Shown here: piece by piece, positions 57,991 through 64,000 of the stretch
Numbering within the stretch: the stretch's first letter is position 1
Layout of the letters: every line of letters begins with the position of its first letter
Source of the DNA: Crocodylus rhombifer
Taxonomy: Eukaryota; Chordata; Crocodylia; Crocodylidae
Direction: 5' to 3'
NCBI GenBank assembly: GCA_038503035.1
Contig: JAVSML010001015.1
Location: 124,001 to 188,000 of the forward strand
Length of the DNA stretch: 64,000 nt
Notes under the pieces: generated by a model
The model's input: only the letters and a program-made list of their open reading frames with translations
Told to the model about the DNA's origin: nothing
Databases searched by the model: none
Position numbers and translations under genes: made by a program

Positions 57991-60109
57991 GGTTAATATA
58001 CACTCCCCTTTTTGTTAAGTCACTGCATTTAGCACCGGGGTAGAAGTCTCTGGCAAACAGGGGTGTTGCAGCTGGGTGATCCACTCTGAGACTGGGAGAT
58101 TCCAAGGTTTCCAGCCTGAGAAGAGTGAGGGACACTGCCTGTTAAGTGAAAGGCTGGACTCCAGGGTATATTATTTAATTGAATAGTGGTCACATGTGCA
58201 AATAAATCAATAACCACAAGAGACTCCCTCAGCATAAATGCACACTAAGGAAGATACTAGAACAGAGGACAGGTTAGAGAGGGTGTAATAATTACTGATT
58301 GGGAAATTGGGCACAAAGCAGTAAAGTGATTTGCCCAAGATAGTAAAAAAAATAACCAGAACCATCAGTGGAGTTAATAGAAATGTGCTTATTGAGAAAT
58401 ATCTTTTAAATTAAAAACAAAATCATGGAATGAGGAGAGAATTTCAGAGGTAAATGTCCATGGATGTATATACACACTACAATGCAATATGGTGCAAAGA
58501 TAAATCAGGCAAATGTAATAGCTTCACAATTGCAATGTAGAGTATTAGCATGCTGCGGAGCCCAGGACAATAAACCTTGCTTCTCAGCAGAGCTAATTGG
58601 ATAGTGCTAACACCAGATCAAAAGCTGGTGGGAGGAGACCTAGCTCAGATAACTCTGAAAGCACTGCCTTGAGCTGTACAGATGCATCCTATGAATTCTA
58701 GATTATTAGCCTTGTTTTCTTCTAGGCTGGACATTGAGACTATGTATATCTTGAGCTGAATCCTTAATATATGTGACAACTCCTTTTTCAAATTCAGTTG
58801 AAGCTTTTTCTATTAAGTCCCACAGACAGTAGAACTGGAAGAATTCAAAACTAGTTTTGATTAATGATAGCAAAGAGCAGACATCCTTATTTTCTATTTT
58901 ATGGTTATGTGATTCCATTTTATGCATAAAGAATAACCTCTAAATAGGGTTAATGAAGTTAAAAAAATGGAAAAAAATATTACAATGAAAGCACGGCAGG
59001 AATTCATGCAAACATTGGCTTCCTTTTGGAGTCTTACAAATCTACATAAAATGCTTTACTTTGAATTCCAAGTTCAAATTGTAAGCTCAAAGCACAAAGA
59101 AAAAGTGCTCTTTTGCATAATTCTGATCCTGTATCATTAAAAGTGAATCGTTTTCTTCACTCTGAAACCCTCTTTCTTCATTATTTTTGCACCTTCTGAT
59201 TCTTTTATCTTTCTACTTAATAAAACTACAAGAGTCATGGCTTGCTAGCTGTATTCAGGAAATCTGAATTGTAATCATTGTATAATGTGGTTCACCTCAG
59301 TTTTTTTTTTCTAAAAATTATGGTAACGTGTTTCTCACAAGCATATTTTTCAAGGATTAATTCACTGAAGTATGTAAAGTCCATTGAGATCCTTTGAGGA
59401 AAAGCACCACTCTACAGAAACACAATGAGAATTTCCAATAATTAAAACTGACACCCTAGTTTTGAGCCTTACTATTTATTTTATCTCGCAAATTTCTGTC
59501 CATGAAAATAGTAGAGACTGAGACAAGTGTTTTGTTTTACTTCAAACCCACACAGAAGCCATAAGTTCAGGTCTCTGACTCAAATGTTTTTGAGCTCCTA
59601 TTCTTACAATAGAGTTTAAATAACGTAAAAAAGAAGGAAATAGACATTTTCCCCCAGAAAAAAGCCGTGTAGTAAGCAAGAATATTCCTTCATGCAATTC
59701 CAATTTCAGTATGTCTTAGCCTTTCCATAACATTTCTTTAAAATACTGAAGAAAAGCCCTACGTTACAAACTGGAATAGTATGCAAAGTACAGAAATGTG
59801 CTCAGTTAAAATCACTATAAGCCAAAATATTGTCTTCTGTGTTTCCCTTGATGATTGAAATAGGGGTTGTAAGTCCTTCTGTCACTCGCCTAGCTTCCTG
59901 TTAGAAAAGAATTGAGAAACAGGTGGAATTTTACATTGTGCTCTTGCAGGGCCTGGGACAGCTGGCTCATTACTTTTGTCCAAAGTGGAACATTGTGTTA
60001 TGTGCTCTTTGCATTCTCCTACGTAAGGGTCAGTTCATAGCAGTTCAGAAACCATCCAGCCACATTTCTTTTCTCTAATTGTCCTTTTTGCCCTCAGTGT
60101 GGTATGTTT
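57991..60109. other. AT-rich sequence, nothing firm
   Basis: A splice-flanked segment at 59950-60022 (acceptor GTGCTCTTGCAG, donor CTAC|GTAAGG) is open in all three frames and is not called. No other item. Confidence 0.35.
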
Positions 60110-60117
60110 CTTTAGCC

Positions 60118-61221
60118 CAGTGGTTCCCAACCTATTCGTTATAGTGGGCCACACTTGCAGCTCTCAATCTGTTATGTGGGCTGCACCCCCCCAGCTGAGG
60201 GGGCCCCCAGCTGCCAGACCTACAAGGCCAGGACCTGCAGCCCCCTGCCTCCCCCAGTAGCCCCCAAGCCCCGACTGCTGCCTGTTGGTGGTTGCTCTGG
60301 ATGGAGCACAGCCCAATTCCCTGCTACCCCACCATAGGCAGTGCACCTGTGAGTGGAGGGTGAATGTGTTCTGTCCACAGCAAGCTTGGGGCTCTCCACC
60401 CTGCTGCCCTTCACCCCAGGGCCTCTGTAGACCAGTGGGTGGACCCAGCATATGTGGGCAGGGAGGCTTGGTCCTGCTGCCAGGATCCCTATAGTGACTG
60501 CACCATCATGGTGAGACAGGAGGCATCTCACTATGGTGACACAGTCAGCGTGGGGCTCTCGGCAATGACACCAAGCCTCCCCACCCCACTCTGCTGCAAA
60601 GGCCCCCCCGAGGGAGGGCAGCAGCATGGAGAGCCCCAAGCCTGCAGCCACCCCTAGCCAGTGTTCATTCTGGGAGTGCATGCAAAAGCAGGGAGCTGGC
60701 CCCCCTGCTACACCCTGAAGAAGCTGCCTGTGGCTCCATTCCACTCCCTGACTGGGCCCCGTGGCTGCACATTCCCACCCTGGCCCCAGGTCCTGCACAC
60801 CACCCCAGCTAGGCAGTGCCCCCAGCCCTGCCCTGCTCTACTCTACTCTACTCCTTTCCTTCCTCCCTTACCATGGGGGCCTCAATCTGCACCCCTCTAC
60901 CCCCTGCATAGACTTACCCGACAGGAGCTGCTCCCCATGCTGCCTGGCTTCCACATGCATGTGTGTGCATGCACACGTGTATGTGGCAGTCCCTGCCTCT
61001 GATCACCCTCCTCCTGCTCCCCCCCAGCCTCAAGCAGCCCCTTGAAGACTGGAACTCTTTCAGCTTGCAAAGGGAATCCTGCCATTTCCCTTGTTTTTCT
61101 CCCTGACTCTAACAAACTGCAGGTGGCAAACTTTTTTTTTTTTAACAGAATGTCAAATGGGCTACAGTAGTGTGCTGATTGGTCTGCATGTGGCCTGAAG
61201 GCCTTGGGTTGAGAATCACTA
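60118..61221 (+). mobile_element. 1.1 kb hAT element with 7/8 target duplication
   Basis: The left end CAGTGGTTCCCAACCT and the right end, read inverted, TAGTGATTCTCAACCC are hAT-type inverted ends. CTTTAGCC (60110-60117) and CTTTAGTC (61222-61229) match at 7 of 8 bases. The interior is GC-rich with long overlapping frames (for example 60220-60798 minus) but no transposase motif, plus a (CTCTA)n tract near 60835 and a T run near 61130. It is probably a non-autonomous derivative. Confidence 0.85.
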
Positions 61222-61229
61222 CTTTAGTC

Positions 61230-62689
61230 CTTTACTACTTTTAATTTTGCAACTTGTTCCACTTAGTGCATCCAGCTAGCTACTCCAGCCAGTAAACTCT
61301 GCCTTCTCTACTTTTCCCTCGTCTTGCCCCACCAAGTTGCGTACAACAGGAAGTTTCAGTCAGATAACTCTGGCTGCCTCTCTCTTGTGGCTGGAGTCAG
61401 AATCTGAAGGTCAAGCAGGCAAGTGTGGACACTTAGCCTATATAAGTAATGCCTAGTAAAAATCTAATTTTGAGGTAACGTGTTTGCATACCTCAGTAGA
61501 ATAACCCTTCTCTTTGCAGTTCATAATTCCTTTAAAAGCCTTCATTATTGACTGCAGTGCGTCCATTGGAAATAATTTAACCGCTGCTGAGAGTATAAAG
61601 TTAAGTTCCTGAATGCCAGGAGCAGTGCTTAAGAGATCCGTCTCTCATTACACAGCAGTTAATTTGACCTACCTGACACTTTGACTTTTCACAGATTGCA
61701 ATTTTCTGAATAACTCACTGATGGAATGAAGTGCCATGAAATAGAATACTAATGAACATGACTCTCTAGGTCAGCCATTGAGGCACTTACCAGGACATTG
61801 TCCAGGCTTGTTTAAAGTCAATAGATAAATACACAAGCTGTCTTTGAAGCTGTGCCTGGAACCCAGGTTTATCCTCCTCCTCACTGAGTATCATAACAGC
61901 TATGCTAGGCAGCTGCATCTCCTATTGCTCTCTCTGGCCCAATGCATCTTTGAATTCTTTTTTGCAAAATGGAAAGCAAGTGTGTATAAGAACATCCTTC
62001 CAATCTCAGAATGACATATAGACTGGGAGTTAGCATCTTCACTAGGAAGTTGGCAGATATGGGTTTTGAGGTGTGAATTTTGTGTTTAAAGGAAAACCCA
62101 AGTCCTGTTGCCTATCCTAGGCAAGTGCTACCAGTGGAGAAAAGATGAAGTGAGGACACTGGCACCTCTTTTGTAAGAAAGAGCTTGGATATATACTATC
62201 AGGAAAAAGTGAAGATAGAGAATTGTGAATTTCAAGTGCAGGAGGGTGCCATTCTGCAGCCCTGAATAAGGTGCCTAAATCTGAGGAATAACGTTTAAGA
62301 TGCATGCTTATCCTCTACAGCTTACCATTTAGCATACTGTTTTTTGTAGAACCCGTTTTATCCCTCTCTGTTATACAGGGAAAACCTATATGCCTAACAC
62401 AACGGAGTTCTGAATTCCACTCTGGGGGTGCAAGTCTAACATAAGACATTATGATAGTCAGTGCTGCAGTGCCTATGTCCAGAAATTAATCCAGGATTTT
62501 ACAGGGGACATGCCTTTAAGCACAGAGGGGAAGGGAGAAGGGAATTCTTACTTTCTTCAAGACTTAAGTCCCATTAGTCCAACAGTGTGGTCAGGAAGTG
62601 GGTGTGTAACCATAACACTGCACCTCCTCTGGATCTGTCTCCAACTATAACCAGACATCGATGGTGGCTATAGTTGCAGAATTCGGAGT
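61230..62689. other. No gene recognised
   Basis: AT-rich DNA without repeat ends or supported frames. Confidence 0.3.
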
Positions 62690-63330
62690 ACCTTCAGTGC
62701 CAGCCACTTTAAGTTTGACAGCAGGCAGTAGGTCAGCCTGCAGGTGTGGGCTAGCCTTAATCAGGCAGTCACATGACCCCAAGAGGGTCCCAGGATTGGA
62801 AGAGGGGGCAGAGCAGCCTCTATTTTAACCCAGGCCCTCAGCACTGGTGCAGCAGTCTGCTACTAGCAGTTGGATTAGCAGCACCTGCTTGGCACCTTTT
62901 GTAGGTAAAGGTAAGAGCTATGGGGATGGTAGGAGGCTCCTTGTCCTGGGTATGATTTAAAAGTGCACCCTGCTGGGGAAGCATGGCCTGGTCAGACTGT
63001 TTATGGTGGGGCAATTCCCTAGAAATGCCAGGCCAGCTGCCTCCCCAGTGAAAGGCAGGTAGGGGTGCCTTAAAACCTCAGTCTCACATCCTGCTGGGTA
63101 ACCCTAAAGTAGGGATGAGCATGGGGCCAGGCACAACTAGAAAGGCACCTGAGCCCATATGGTGAAAGACCCTAGTATTAGTGGGGCCAGCCACACTTGG
63201 AAGAGGCACCTGAGCTCCACAAGGGGAAAGGTCCTAATGGCCCTGATGAGGAGGCAGAAATGTGTGGAGGCCCACACAGTAGGTTGCATGGTTGACCCAT
63301 GGTGGGGCAGTGGCTGAGTTCAAGCAGTGA
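62690..63330 (+). repeat. LTR-like block with a 60-bp duplication
   Basis: CCAGCCACTTTAAGTTTGAC near 62702 parallels the CACTTTAAG of the block at 561. A TATA-like TATTTTAACCC follows at about 62821, and then a GC-rich leader with the duplication 63121-63240. Borders are not defined and no retroviral frame is adjacent. Confidence 0.35.
63121..63240 (+). repeat. Tandem duplication, two 60-bp units
   Basis: Units 63121-63180 and 63181-63240 share (A/G)TGGGGCCAG, CACAACT(A/T)G-like text, AGGCACCTGAGC and GGTGAAAGACCCTA/GGGGAAAGGTCCTA. They are diverged at several sites. Confidence 0.7.
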
Positions 63331-64000
63331 TATTAACTGTATGGTTTGTGAGACTGCAGTATGACTTGCAGTGATACAGCAGTCCTACACAGAATTGTTG
63401 CATTCATTGTTTAATTAATGCTGATATCCCTAAAGAGAATAACCAGAAATGAGCACTTCACAATAGTAATTAACTTAATATGCAGAAATCATAATCAACA
63501 TGTCTGTTTATTATTCCATAAATTTTATGTTGACAACATGATGGTATAGGAGGATGCTTCTTGGTAAATGAAGCCACATCTTGTAGAAGAAGCAAAAATA
63601 ATTCCTCCTTCAATATGCCTGTGTCTATGGCAGTATTCTTGCTGTCAGTGCTGAGCTGTCAGAAGACAGAATTATTTTCATAAAGTAGATTTGGTCGGGA
63701 TACTTGTATTTGATTTATTTTGGGGTGCTCTATACTGCAATGCCAACAAAATGGTTTCTGGAACCCTGATGCATTTCACTTCCAGTCTTTCAAAATATTC
63801 CCTTCCTTACCATTGTCAAGGACAAGATTTTGATAGTCGTACTCAGGTAGTCAGCTACTACTAAACTGAAGTACATCTGTAGGGCTTACTCCTTAATTAT
63901 TTCCAGAGGCATTTTAAGTTCAGTGTAAGTAAAGGGATGTAGAATCTGACCTTCTGTATACAACATGAGGCCCCTTGATAGTTTTCTTTTACCCTCCCTC
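63331..64000. other. AT-rich sequence, nothing recognised
   Basis: No frames or repeat ends up to the window edge. Confidence 0.3.

Noticed and set aside
59950..60022. Splice-flanked 73-nt segment as an exon
   Set aside because: Open in all three frames, so coding potential cannot be judged. The frame that fits the phase of 51873-51965 gives a peptide with no recognisable feature.
60220..60798. 192-codon open frame on the minus strand
   Set aside because: Interior of the hAT at 60118-61221. Low stop density on both strands, no motif.
1..64000. CRISPR array, bacterial operon, tRNA or rRNA genes
   Set aside because: No regularly spaced repeats, no ribosome-binding-site-led gene runs, no tRNA or rRNA sequence recognised. 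The content is vertebrate interspersed repeats.

Overview
This 64 kb window looks like nuclear DNA of a large-genome amniote, most likely a crocodilian. That is inferred from repeat content: several CR1 LINE subfamilies of different ages, Penelope-like retroelement (PLE) pieces, hAT and Tigger/pogo-type DNA transposons and LTR-like blocks, all in AT-rich sequence. I see no bacterial gene organisation, CRISPR array, rRNA or tRNA gene, and no complete host protein-coding gene. The longest open frame (744 codons, 29324-31558, minus strand) is the reverse-transcriptase ORF of a CR1. The window reads as intergenic or intronic DNA. Two short candidate exons (15771-15823 and 51873-51965) have splice-like borders and compatible phase, but nothing in the sequence proves they are used.

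Layout. 0-11.5 kb: an LTR-like block; an old nearly full-length CR1 with ORF1 and ORF2 relics; a small hAT relic; a second CR1 with a reversed CR1 tail nested in it; and a Tigger-like MITE. 11.5-24.6 kb: a minus-strand relic of a second non-LTR clade, a hAT-like element (13546-15400) containing a possible solo LTR, two more LTR-like blocks, a hAT with perfect 8-bp target duplication (18912-19392) and a MITE split by another hAT-like end. 24.6-31.6 kb: a solo Tigger end, a GC-rich block with a decayed Myb/SANT-like domain on the minus strand, a 1.4 kb hAT with palindromic internal modules, and the best-preserved CR1 (28931-31557), flanked by a 9-bp direct repeat.

31.6-44.2 kb: single-copy-looking AT-rich DNA, several PLE 3' ends, a head-to-head pair of PLE fragments (38075-39300), a CR1 tail, a 2.8 kb non-LTR relic that still shows a YADD box, and a 300-bp hAT. 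44.2-64 kb: a foldback MITE, further old CR1 copies, a younger CR1 3' end on the minus strand (53241-53864), LTR-like blocks, a CR1 tail split by a GC-rich insertion, a 1.1 kb hAT (60118-61221) with a 7/8 target duplication, and a last LTR-like block with a 60-bp tandem duplication.

The parts do not act together as one system. What the sequence offers is a layered record of insertions (nesting, target duplications, head-to-head joins, a template-switch hairpin). I found no convincing undescribed functional system; the best leads for new biology are the possible exons and the Myb/SANT-like relic.
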